From: Liolophura sinensis
Taxonomy: Eukaryota > Mollusca > Polyplacophora > Chitonida > Chitonidae
Length of the DNA stretch: 64,000 nt
Assembly: GCF_032854445.1 (NCBI RefSeq)
Contig: NW_027018018.1
Span: 1-64,000 of the forward strand
Direction: 5' to 3'
The notes beneath the pieces were generated by a model, which ran no database searches, was not told the DNA's origin, and worked only from the letters and a program-made list of their open reading frames with translations. This document shows, one piece after another, positions 52,999-64,000 of this stretch. Numbering within the stretch: the first letter of the stretch is position 1; each line of letters begins with the position of its first letter. Position numbers and translations under genes: made by a program.

Positions 52999-55900
52999 TA
53001 ACTATGTACAATCGCGACTGGTCATTACTATATTCAACTTTTCATTATAAGTTATGTGCCCTTCGGTAGCCCAGACGACGTCAAATCTTTGGGCCAAGCC
53101 CATTTAACTCACCCAGCAAATGTCTTACTCCTAAGTCGAAGACAAACTCAATGTCCTTATCTACATGTAGAAAAACCACACCATTTGTATGTAAAGAAAC
53201 ACAAGGCACTTGATACAGTCCGCTGTAAAAAGTACAATTGAACACTGACCCACATCAATAAGATGCCAAAAGATGCGCAGTTGGGCCAGGAATCTCCAGG
53301 TGTTGAAAAATTGCAAATTTTTTTGGTTTCCATGGAGTAAGAGCCGTTGCTGGGCACGTGATCTTGACATCATTGATTATTCATATGTGGCTACAGCCAA
53401 AAGTATTGGTCGGAGAGCAACGCGCTTTGCACCATTCGATTTCTCGTCACAAAATACGTCGGATTAGCCTCTTACCAGCAGCATTGGAACAGTTTTTCCA
53501 CTTTTGGATTTTTGCCTGGTCCTTTTGCTAATTGAAATCGGCTACATTAACTATGTACAATCGCGACTGGTCATTACTATATTCAATTTTTCATTATAAG
53601 TTATGTGCCCTTCGGTAGCCCAGACGACGTCAAATCGTTGGGCCAAGCCCATTTAACTCACCCAGCAAATGTCTTACTTCTAAGTCGAAGACAAACTCAA
53701 TGTCTTTATCTACATGTAGAAAAACCACACCATTTGTATATAAAAAAAACACAAGGTACTTGATACAGTCCGCTGTAAAAAGTACAATTGAACACTGACC
53801 CACATCAATAAGATGCCAAAAGATGCGCAATTGGGCCAGGCATCTCCAGGTGTTGAAAAATTGCAAATTTTTTTGGTTTCCATGGAGTAAGAGCCGTTGC
53901 TGGGCACGTGATCTTGACATCATTGATTATTCATATGTGGCTACAGCCAAAAGTATTGGTCGGAGAGCAACGCGCTTTGCACCATTCGATTTCTCGTCAC
54001 AAAATACGTCGGATTAGCCTCTTACCAGCAGCATTGGAACAGTTTTTCCACTTTTGGATTTTTGCCTGGTCCTTTTGCTAATTGAAATCGGCTACATTAA
54101 CTATGTACAATCGCGACTGGTCATTACTATATTCAATTTTTCATTATAAGTTATGTGCCCTTCGGTAGCCCAGACGACGTCAAATCTTTGGGCCAAGCCC
54201 ATTTAACTCACCCAGCAAATGTCTTACTTCTAAGTCGAAGACAAACTCAATGTCTTCATCTACATGTAGAAAAACCACACCATTTGTATATAAAAAAAAC
54301 ACAAAGTACTTGATACAGTCCGCTGTGAAAAGTACAATTCAATACTGACCCACATCAATAAGGTGCCAAAGGATGCGCAATTGGGCCAGGCATCTCCAGC
54401 TGTTGAAAAATTGCAAATTTCTATGGTTTCCATGGATTAAGAGCCGTTGCTGGGCACGTGATCTTGACATCATTGATTATTCATTTGTGGCTACAGCCAA
54501 TAGTATTGGTCGGAGAGCAACGCGGTTTGCACCATTCGATTTCTCGTCACAAAATACGTCGGATTAGCCTCTTACCAGCAGCATTGGAACAGTTTTTCCA
54601 CTTTTGGATTTTTGCCTGGTCTTTTTGCTAATTGAAATCGGCTACATTATCTATGTACAATCGCGACTGGTCATTACTATATTCAACTTTTCATTACAAG
54701 TTATGTGCCCATCGGCAGCCCAGACGACGTCAAATCTTTGGGCCAAGCCCATTTAACTCACCCAGCAAATGTCTTACTTCTAAGTCGAAGACAAACTCAA
54801 TGTCTTTATCTACATGTAGAAAAACCACACCATTTGTATATAAAAAAAACACAAGGTACTTGATACAGTCCGCTGTAAAAAGTACAATTGAACACTGACC
54901 CACATCAATAAGATGCCAAAAGATGCGCAATTGGGCCAGGAATCTCCAGGTGTTGAAAAATTGCAAATTTTTTTGGTTTCCATGGAGTAAGAGCCGTTGC
55001 TGGGCACGTGATCTTGACATCATTGATTATTCATATGTGGCTACAGCCAAAAGTATTGGTCGGAGAGCAACGCGCTTTGCACCATTCGATTTCTCGTCAC
55101 AAAATACGTCGGATTAGCCTCTTACCAGCAGCATTGGAACAGTTTTTCCACTTTTGGATTTTTGCCTGGTCCTTTTGCTAATTGAAATCGGCTACATTAA
55201 CTATGTACAATCGCGACTGGTCATTACTATATTCAATTTTTCATTATAAGTTATGTGCCCTTCGGTAGCCCAGACGACGTCAAATCGTTGGGCCAAGCCC
55301 ATTTAACTCACCCAGCAAATGTCTTACTTCTAAGTCGAAGACAAACTCAATGTCTTTATCTACATGTAGAAAAACCACACCATTTGTATATAAAAAAAAC
55401 ACAAGGTACTTGATACAGTCCGCTGTAAAAAGTACAATTGAACACTGACCCACATCAATAAGATGCCAAAAGATGCGCAATTGGGCCAGGCATCTCCAGG
55501 TGTTGAAAAATTGCAAATTTTTTTGGTTTCCATGGAGTAAGAGCCGTTGCTGGGCACGTGATCTTGACATCATTGATTATTCATATGTGGCTACAGCCAA
55601 AAGTATTGGTCGGAGAGCAACGCGCTTTGCACCATTCGATTTCTCGTCACAAAATACGTCGGATTAGCCTCTTACCAGCAGCATTGGAACAGTTTTTCCA
55701 CTTTTGGATTTTTGCCTGGTCCTTTTGCTAATTGAAATCGGCTACATTAACTATGTACAATCGCGACTGGTCATTACTATATTCAATTTTTCATTATAAG
55801 TTATGTGCCCTTCGGTAGCCCAGACGACGTCAAATCTTTGGGCCAAGCCCATTTAACTCACCCAGCAAATGTCTTACTTCTAAGTCGAAGACAAACTCAA

Positions 55901-57397
55901 TGTCTTCATCTACATGTAGAAAAACCACACCATTTGTATATAAAAAAAACACAAAGTACTTGATACAGTCCGCTGTGAAAAGTACAATTCAATACTGACC
56001 CACATCAATAAGGTGCCAAAGGATGCGCAATTGGGCCAGGCATCTCCAGCTGTTGAAAAATTGCAAATTTCCTTGGTTTCCATGGAGTAAGAGCCGTTGC
56101 TGGGCACGTGATCTTGACATTATTGATTATTCACTTGTGGCTACAGCCAAAAGTGTTGGTTGGAGAGCAACGCGGTTTGCACCATTCGATTTCTCGTCAC
56201 AAAATACGTCGGATTAGCCTCTTACCAGCAGCATTGGAACAGTTTTTTCCACTTTTGGATTTTTGCCTGGTCTTTTTGCTAATTGAAATCGGCTACATTA
56301 ACTATGTACAATCGCGACTGCTCATTACTATATTCAACTTTTCATTATAAGTTATGTGCCCTTCGGTAGCCCAGACGACGTCAAATCTTTGGGCCAAGCC
56401 CATTTAACTCACCCAGCAAATGTCTTACTTCTAAGTCGAAGACAAACTCAATGTCTTTATCTACATGTAGAAAAACCACACCATTTGTATATAAAAAAAC
56501 ACAAGGTACTTGATACAGTCCGCTGTAAAAAGTACAATTGAACACTGACCCACATCAATAAGGTGCCAAAAGATGCGCAATTGGGCCAGGCATCTCCAGC
56601 TGTTGAAAAATTGCAAATTTCTATGGTTTCCATGGATTAAAAGCCGTTGCTGGGCACGTGATCTTGACATCATTGATTATTCATTTGTGGCTACAGCCAA
56701 AAGTATTGGTCGGAGAGCAACGCGGTTTGCACCATTCGATTTCTCGTCACAAAATACGTCGGATTAGCCTCTTACCAGCAGCATTGGAACAGTTTTTCTA
56801 CTTTTGGATTTTTGCCAGGTCTTTTTGCTAATTGAAATCGGCTACATTAACTATGTACAATCGCGACTGGTCATTACTATATTCAACTTTTCATTATAAG
56901 TTATGTGCCCTTCGGTAGCCCAGACGACGTCAAATCTTCGGGCCAAGCCCATTTAACTCACCCAGCAAATGTCTTACTTCTAAGTCGAAGACAAACTCAA
57001 TGTCTTTATCTACATGTAGAAAAACCACACCATTTGTATATAAAAAAAACACAAGGTACTTGATACAGTCCGCTGTAAAAAGTACAATTGAACACTGACC
57101 CACATCAATAAGATGCCAAAAGATGCGCAATTGGGCCAGGCATCTCCAGGTGTTGAAAAATTGCAAATTTTTTTGGTTTCCATGGAGTAAGAGCCGTTGC
57201 TGGGCACGTGATCTTGACATCATTGATTATTCATATGTGGCTACAGCCAAAAGTATTGGTCGGAGAGCAACGCGCTTTGCACCATTCGATTTCTCGTCAC
57301 AAAATACGTCGGATTAGCCTCTTACCAGCAGCATTGGAACAGTTTTTCCACTTTTGGATTTTTGCCTGGTCCTTTTGCTAATTGAAATCGGCTACAT
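52999..57397. repeat. 8-monomer HOR, copy 2 (4,399 bp)
   Basis: This copy is adjacent to copy 1 and almost identical. By eye I found only two differences: the A tract near 54,842 is 8 long where copy 1 (near 50,443) has 9, and there is an extra T in the T run near 56,242. The match to copy 1 stops at 57,436, where ATTCAATTT replaces ATTCAACTT. Confidence 0.85.
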
Positions 57398-60300
57398 TAA
57401 CTATGTACAATCGCGACTGGTCATTACTATATTCAATTTTTCATTATAAGTTATGTGCCCTTCGGTAGCCCAGACGACGTCAAATCTTTGGGCCAAGCCC
57501 ATTTAACTCACCCAGCAAATGTCTTACTTCTAAGTCGAAGACAAACTCAATGTCTTCATCTACATGTAGAAAAACCACACCATTTGTATATAAAAAAAAC
57601 ACAAAGTACTTGATACAGTCCGCTGTGAAAAGTACAATTCAATACTGACCCACATCAATAAGGTGCCAAAGGATGCGCAATTGGGCCAGGCATCTCCAGC
57701 TGTTGAAAAATTGCAAATTTCCTTGGTTTCCATGGAGTAAGAGCCGTTGCTGGGCACGTGATCTTGACATTATTCATTATTCACTTGTGGCTACAGCCAA
57801 AAGTGTTGGTTGGAGAGCAACGCGCTTTGCACCATTCGATTTCTCGTCACAAAATACGTCGGATTAGCCTCTTACCAGCAGCATTGGAACAGTTTTTCCA
57901 CTTTTGGATTTTTGCCTGGTCTTTTTGCTAATTGAAATCGGCTACATTAACTATGTACAATCGCGACTGCTCATTACTATATTCAACTTTTCATTATAAG
58001 TTATGTGCCCTTCGGTAGCCCAGACGACGTCAAATCTTTGGGCCAAGCCCATTTAACTCACCCAGCAAATGTCTTACTTCTAAGTCGAAGACAAACTCAA
58101 TGTCTTTATCTACATGTAGAAAAACCACACCATTTGTATATAAAAAAACACAAGGTACTTGATACAGTCCGCTGTAAAAAGTACAATTGAACACTGACCC
58201 ACATCAATAAGGTGCCAAAAGATGCGCAATTGGGCCAGGCATCTCCAGCTGTTGAAAAATTGCAAATTTCTATGGTTTCCATGGATTAAAAGCCGTTGCT
58301 GGGCACGTGATCTTGACATCATTGATTATTCATTTGTGGCTACAGCCAAAAGTATTGGTCGGAGAGCAACGCGGTTTGCACCATTCGATTTCTCGTCACA
58401 AAATACGTCGGATTAGCCTCTTACCAGCAGCATTGGAACAGTTTTTCTACTTTTGGATTTTTGCCTGGTCTTTTTGCTAATTGAAATCGGCTACATTAAC
58501 TATGTACAATCGCGACTGGTCATTACTATATTCAACTTTTCATTATAAGTTATGTGCCCTTCGGTAGCCCAGACGACGTCAAATCTTCGGGCCAAGCCCA
58601 TTTAACTCACCCAGCAAATGTCTTACTTCTAAGTCGAAGACAAACTCAATGTCTTTATCTACATGTAGAAAAACCACACCATTTGTATATAAAAAAAACA
58701 CAAGGTACTTGATACAGTCCGCTGTAAAAAGTACAATTGAACACTGACCCACATCAATAAGATGCCAAAAGATGCGCAATTGGGCCAGGCATCTCCAGGT
58801 GTTGAAAAATTGCAAATTTCCTTGGTTTCCATGGAGTAAGAGCCGTTGCTGGGCACGTGATCTTGACATCATTGATTATTCATTTGTGGCTACAGCCAAA
58901 AGTATTGGTTGGAGAGCAACGCGGTTTGCACCATTCGATTTCTCGTCACAAAATACGTCGGATTAGCCTCTTACCAGCAGCATTGGAACAGTTTTTCTAC
59001 TTTTGGATTTTTGCCTGGTCTTTTTGCTAATTGAAATCGGCTACATTAACTATGTACAATCGCGACTGGTCATTACTATATTCAACTTTTCATTATAAGT
59101 TATGTGCCCTTCGGTAGCCCAGACGACGTCAAATCTTTGGGCCAAGCCCATTTAACTCACCCAGCAAATGTCTTACTCCTAAGTCGAAGACAAACTCAAT
59201 GTCCTTATCTACATGTAGAAAAACCACACCATTTGTATGTAAAAAAACACAAGGCACTTGATACAGTCTGCTGTAAAAAGTACAATTGAACACTGACCCA
59301 CATCAATAAGGTGCCAAAAGATGCGCAATTGGGCCAGGCATCTCCAGGTGTTGAAAAATTGCAAATTTCCTTGGTTTCCATGGAGTAAGAGCCGTTGCTG
59401 GGCACGTGATCTTGACATCATTGATTATTCATTTGTGGCTACAGCCAAAAGTATTGGTTGGAGAGCAACGCGCTTTGCACCATTCGATTTCTCGTCACAA
59501 AATACGTCGGATTAGCCTCTTACCAGCAGCATTGGAACAGTTTTTCTACTTTTGGATTTTTGCCTGGTCTTTTTGCTAATTGAAATCGGCTACATTAACT
59601 ATGTACAATCGCGACTGGTCATTACTATATTCAACTTTTCATTATAAGTTATGTGCCCTTCGGTAGCCCAGACGACGTCAAATCTTTGGGCCAAGCCCAT
59701 TTAACTCACCCAGCAAATGTCTTACTCCTAAGTCGAAGACAAACTCAATGTCCTTATCTACATGTAGAAAAACCACACCATTTGTATGTAAAAAAACACA
59801 AGGCACTTGATACAGTCCGCTGTAAAAAGTACAATTGAACACTGACCCACATCAATAAGATGCCAAAAGATGCGCAATTGGGCCAGGAATCTCCAGGTGT
59901 TGAAAAATTGCAAATTTTTTTGGTTTCCATGGAGTAAGAGCCGTTGCTGGGCACGTGATCTTGACATCATTGATTATTCATATGTGGCTACAGCCAAAAG
60001 TATTGGTCGGAGAGCAACGCGCTTTGCACCATTCGATTTCTCGTCACAAAATACGTCGGATTAGCCTCTTACCAGCAGCATTGGAACAGTTTTTCCACTT
60101 TTGGATTTTTGCCTGGTCCTTTTGCTAATTGAAATCGGCTACATTAACTATGTACAATCGCGACTGGTCATTACTATATTCAATTTTTCATTATAAGTTA
60201 TGTGCCCTTCGGTAGCCCAGACGACGTCAAATCGTTGGGCCAAGCCCATTTAACTCACCCAGCAAATGTCTTACTTCTAAGTGGAAGACAAACTCAATGT

Positions 60301-61299
60301 CTTTATCTACATGTAGAAAAACCACACCATTTGTATATAAAAAAAACACAAGGTACTTGATACAGTCCGCTGTGAAAAGTACAATTCAATACTGACCCAC
60401 ATCAATAAGGTGCCAAAGGATGCGCAATTGGGCCAGGCATCTCCAGCTGTTGAAAAATTGCAAATTTCCTTGGTTTCCATGGAGTAAGAGCCGTTGCTGG
60501 GCACGTGATCTTGACATCATTGATTATTCACTTGTGGCTACAGCCAAAAGTATTGGTTGGAGAGCAACGCGGTTTGCACCATTCGATTTCTCGTCACAAA
60601 ATACGTCGGATTAGCCTCTTACCAGCAGCATTGGAACAGTTTTTCCACTTTTGGATTTTTGCCTGGTCTTTTTGCTAATTGAAATCGGCTACATTAACTA
60701 TGTACAATCGCGACTGCTCATTACTATATTTAACTTTTCATTATAAGTTATGTGCCCTTCGGTAGCCCAGACGACGTCAAATCTTTGGGCCAAGCCCATT
60801 TAACTCACCCAGCAAATGTCTTACTTCTAAGTCGAAGACAAACTCAATGTCTTTATCTACATGTAGAAAAACCACACCATTTGTATATAAAAAAACACAA
60901 GGTACTTGATACAGTCCGCTGTAAAAAGTACAATTGAACACTGACCCACATCAATAAGGTGCCAAAAGATGCGCAATTGGGCCAGGCATCTCCAGCTGTT
61001 GAAAAATTGCAAATTTCTATGGTTTCCATGGATTAAAAGCCGTTGCTGGGCACGTGATCTTGACATCATTGATTATTCATTTGTGGCTACAGCCAAAAGT
61101 ATTGGTCGGAGAGCAACGCGGTTTGCACCATTCGATTTCTCGTCACAAAATACGTCGGATTAGCCTCTTACCAGCAGCATTGGAACAGTTTTTCTACTTT
61201 TGGATTTTTGCCTGGTCTTTTTGCTAATTGAAATCGGCTACATTAACTATGTACAATCGCGACTGGTCATTACTATATTCAACTTTTCATTATAAGTTA
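57398..61299. repeat. Five-unit periodic region after the 8-mer HOR
   Basis: Units 57673 and 58222 resemble 60420 and 60969 at 2,747 bp (five units). In between, 59321 and 59870 carry the TCCTAAG...TGTCCTTATC subfamily, also seen at 42.1-42.8 and 48.1-48.8 kb. Near 60,234 the AAATCGTTGGG marker of the 8-mer HOR is fused to the AAGTGGAAG type, a clear hybrid unit. Confidence 0.65.
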
Positions 61300-63147
61300 T
61301 GTGCCCTTCGGTAGCCCAGACGACGTCAAATCTTCGGGCCAAGCCTATTGAACTCACCCAGCAAATGTCTTAGTTCTAAGTGGAAGACAAACTCAATGTC
61401 TTTATCTACATGTAGAAAAACCACACCATTTGTATATAAAAAAAACACAAGGTACATGACACAGTCCGCTGTAAAAAGTACAATTGAACACTGACCCACA
61501 TCAATAAGGTGCCAAAAGATGCGCAATTGGGCCAGGCATCTCCAGCTGTTGAAAAATTGCAAATTTCTATGGTTTCCATGGATTAAGAGCCGTTGCTGGG
61601 CACGTGATCTTGACATCATTGATTATTCATTTGTGGCTACAGCCAAAAGTATTGGTCGGAGAGCAACGCGGTTTCCACCATTCGATTTCTCGTCACAAAA
61701 TACGTCGGATTAGCCTCTTACCAGCAGCATTGGAACAGTTTTTCCACTTTTGCATTTTTGCCTGGTCTTTTTGCGAATTGAAATCGGCTACATTAACTAT
61801 GTACAATCGCGACTGGTCATTACTATATTCAACTTTTCATTATAAGTTATGTGCCCTTCGGTAGCCCAGACGACGTCAAATCTTTGGGCCAAGCCCATTT
61901 AACTCACCCAGCAAATGTCTTACTTCTAAGTCGAAGACAAACTCAATGTCTTTATCTACATGTAGAAAAACCACACCATTTGTATATAAAAAAAACACAA
62001 GGTACTTGATACAGTCTGCTGTAAAAAGTACAATTGAACACTGACCCACATCAATAAGGTGCCAAAAGATGCGCAATTGGGCCAGGCATCTCCAGCTGTT
62101 GAAAAATTGCAAATTTCTATGGTTTCCATGGATTAGGAGCCGTTGCTGGGCACGTGATCTTGACATCAATGATTATTCATTTGTGGCTACAGCCAAAAGT
62201 ATTGGTCGGAGAGCAACGCGGTTTGCACCATTCGATTTCTCGTCACAAAATACGTCGGATTAGCCTCTTACGAGCAGCATTGGAACAGTTTTTCCACTTT
62301 TGGATTTTTGCCTGGTCTTTTTGCTAATTGAAATCGGCTACATTAACTATGTACAATCGCGACTGGTCATTACTATATTCAACTTTTCATTACAAGTTAT
62401 GTGCCCATCGGTAGCCCAGACGACGTCAAATCTTTGGGCCAAGCCCATTTAACTCACCCAGCAAATGTCTTACTTCTAAGTCGAAGACAAACTCAATGTC
62501 TTTATCTACATGTAGAAAAACCACACCATTTGTATATAAAAAAAACACAAGGTACTTGATACAGTCCGCTGTAAAAAGTACAATTGAACACTGACCCACA
62601 TCAATAAGGTGCCAAAAGATGCGCAATTGGGCCAGGCATCTCCAGGTGTTGAAAAATTGCAAATTTCCTTGGTTTCCATGGAGTAAGAGCCGTTGCTGGG
62701 CACGTGATCTTGACATCATTGATTATTCATTTGTGGCTACAGCCAAAAGTATTGGTTGGAGAGCAACGCGCTTTGCACCATTCGATTTCTCGTCACAAAA
62801 TACGTCGGATTAGCCTCTTACCAGCAGCATTGGAACAGTTTTTCTACTTTTGGATTTTTGCCTGGTCTTTTTGCTAATTGAAATCGGCTACATTAACTAT
62901 GTACAATCGCGACTGGTCATTACTATATTCAACTTTTCATTATAAGTTATGTGCCCTTCGGTAGCCCAGACGACGTCAAATCTTTGGGCCAAGCCCATTT
63001 AACTCACCCAGCAAATGTCTTACTCCTAAGTCGAAGACAAACTCAATGTCCTTATCTACATGTAGAAAAACCACACCATTTGTATGTAAAAAAACACAAG
63101 GCACTTGATACAGTCTGCTGTAAAAAGTACAATTGAACACTGACCCA
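61300..63147. repeat. Block F2, recurrence of the 40.45-42.1 kb block ~20.85 kb away
   Basis: Units 61519, 62069 and 62619 correspond to 40671, 41220 and 41771 at 20,848-20,849 bp. They share GGTTTCCACC, TTTTGCATTTTTGCC, the GGATTAGGAG unit and the CATTACAAG/CCCATCGG unit in the same order. The following short monomer (63168) corresponds to 42869 at 20,299 bp, so one monomer equivalent to 42320 is absent here. Private changes: CCTATTGAACTC near 61,345, CTTAGTTCTA near 61,370 and TTACGAGCAG near 62,268. Confidence 0.72.
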
Positions 63148-63167
63148 CATCAATAAGGTGCCAAAAG

Positions 63168-63676
63168 ATGCGCAATTGGGCCAGGCATCTCCAGGTGTTG
63201 AAAAATTGCGAATTTCTATGACATCATTGATTATTCATTTGTGGCTACAGCCAAAAGTATTGGTCGGAGAGCAACGCGGTTTGCACCATTCGATTTCTCG
63301 TCACAAAATACGTCGGATTAACCTCTTACCAGCAGCATTGGAACAGTTTTTCTACTTTTGGATTTTTGCCTGGTCTTTTTGCTAATTGAAATCGGCTACA
63401 TTAACTATGTACAATCGCGACTGGTCATTACTATATTCAACTTTTCATTATAAGTTATGTGCCCTTCGGTAGCCCAGACGACGTCAAATCTTTGGGCCAA
63501 GCCCATTTAACTCACCCAGCAAATGTCTTACTTCTAAGTCGAAGACAAACTCAATGTCTTCATCTACATGTAGAAAAACCACACCATTTGTATATAAAAA
63601 AAACACAAGGTACATGACACAGTCCGCTGTAAAAAGTACAATTGAACACTGACCCACATCAATAAGGTGCCAAAAG
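63168..63676. repeat. Short monomer 9, deletion on a CAGGTGTTG background
   Basis: The junction is at 63219/63220. It shares GATTAACCTC with the copy at 42869. Uniquely among the short copies, the sequence just left of the deletion is CAGGTGTTG rather than CAGCTGTTG. It also has a private TTGCGAATT. The combination suggests exchange or conversion within ~25 bp upstream of the deletion. Confidence 0.85.
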
Positions 63677-64000
63677 ATGCGCAATTGGGCCAGGCATCTC
63701 CAGCTGTTGAAAAATTGCAAATTTCTATGGTTTCCATGGATTAAGAGCCGTTGCTGGGCACGTGATCTTGACATCATTGATTATTCATTTGTGGCTACAG
63801 CCAAAAGTATTGGTCGGAGAGCAACGCGGTTTGCACCATTCGATTTCTCGTCACAAAATACGTCGGATTAGTCTCTTACCAGCAGCATTGGAACAGTTTT
63901 TCCACTTTTGGATTTTTGCCTGGTCTTTTTGCGAATTGAAATCGGCTACATTAACTATGTACAATCGCGACTGGTCATTACTATATTCAACTTTTCATTA

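Larger units (their letters stand above)
1..64000. repeat. Tandem satellite array, ~549-550 bp monomer, 117 anchors
   Basis: Every part of the window is a copy of one ~549-550 bp unit in head-to-tail orientation. No inverted unit, insertion or unique sequence was seen, and both ends are cut inside a unit. Anchor positions (A of ATGCGCAATTG or its variant): 272, 819, 1330, 1882, 2432, 2983, 3535, 4086, 4601, 5149, 5699, 6249, 6798, 7347, 7855, 8405, 8955, 9505, 10054, 10603, 11111, 11661, 12211, 12761, 13311, 13861, 14370, 14919, 15470, 16019, 16528, 17077, 17627, 18177, 18726, 19275, 19824, 20374, 20923, 21432, 21981, 22531, 23081, 23630, 24180, 24729, 25279, 25829, 26378, 26928, 27478, 28027, 28577, 29126, 29675, 30225, 30774, 31324, 31873, 32422, 32971, 33521, 34070, 34619, 35170, 35719, 36269, 36820, 37371, 37922, 38472, 39022, 39571, 40120, 40671, 41220, 41771, 42320, 42869, 43378, 43927, 44478, 45029, 45578, 46127, 46677, 47226, 47776, 48325, 48874, 49424, 49974, 50525, 51075, 51625, 52174, 52724, 53273, 53823, 54373, 54923, 55473, 56023, 56573, 57123, 57673, 58222, 58772, 59321, 59870, 60420, 60969, 61519, 62069, 62619, 63168, 63677. 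Nine intervals are 508-515 bp (short variant). The scale and HOR structure fit a eukaryotic heterochromatic or centromeric satellite; family and species are not recognised. Confidence 0.97.

Noticed and set aside
1-64000. CENP-B box
   Set aside because: I looked for TTCG....A..CGGG on both strands of the consensus. ATTCGATTTCTCG and CTTCGGTAGCCC are the nearest and both lack the required core bases.
1-64000. CRISPR array
   Set aside because: The repeat is ~549 bp with no unique spacers, and whole units are homologous.
1-64000. 5S or other rDNA unit, histone cluster or telomeric repeat
   Set aside because: No rRNA-like, histone-coding or TTAGGG/TTAGG-type sequence occurs. The unit contains no recognisable gene.

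Overview
The whole 64 kb window is one uninterrupted tandem satellite array. It begins and ends inside a repeat unit. I count 117 occurrences of a fixed anchor (the start of ATGCGCAATTG), spaced 547-552 bp apart in full-length units and 508-515 bp apart in nine short units. I see no protein-coding gene, tRNA, rRNA, CRISPR array, transposable element or unique flank. The short reading frames that recur in every unit are by-products of the repetition. A megabase-style satellite with higher-order organisation indicates a eukaryotic nuclear genome, most plausibly centromeric, pericentromeric or other heterochromatic DNA. I do not recognise the family and cannot name the species.

Layout. (1) About 1-13.9 kb: a regular higher-order repeat (HOR) of six monomers, five long and one short, about 3.26 kb. 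Adjacent six-mers alternate between two versions, so the true period is twelve monomers (about 6.51 kb). (2) About 13.9-23.5 kb: the six-mer register breaks down. Short monomers fall 4 and then 9 units apart, and a 2.5 kb block recurs 4,904 bp away. (3) About 23.5-36.8 kb: full-length monomers only, with overlapping duplications at 8,791 bp (16 units), 10,990 bp (20 units) and 2,747 bp (5 units). (4) About 36.6-42.1 kb: a five-monomer block (about 2.75 kb) in two adjacent copies, the first full of single-base indels. (5) About 42.1-48.6 kb: a mosaic of the same subfamilies. (6) About 48.6-57.4 kb: two adjacent, almost identical 8-monomer HOR copies of 4,399 bp, the cleanest recent amplification here. 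(7) About 57.4-64 kb: five-unit periodicity, then a near copy of the 40.5-42.1 kb block about 20.85 kb downstream.

Monomer anatomy. The unit is rich in short palindromes: TGTACA, TCGCGA, GACGTC, TGGGC-CAA-GCCCA, the 12-bp palindrome TCTACATGTAGA, AGATGC/GCATCT arms, TCCATGGA, CACGTG and TGGCT-AC-AGCCA. It carries a TATA-like run ending in a variable A tract, usually 7 or 8 A. A few linked diagnostic positions define subfamilies. These are shuffled between units, as expected from unequal crossing-over and gene conversion.

The features most worth a second look are the nested 6/12-mer HOR, the single 41-bp deletion allele that first marks every sixth unit and then disperses, the 8-mer duplication, and two zones of dense indels (about 1-5.03 kb and 37.2-39.9 kb) that look like residual assembly or sequencing error. 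All block limits and identity statements were read by eye and are approximate unless a marker position is given.
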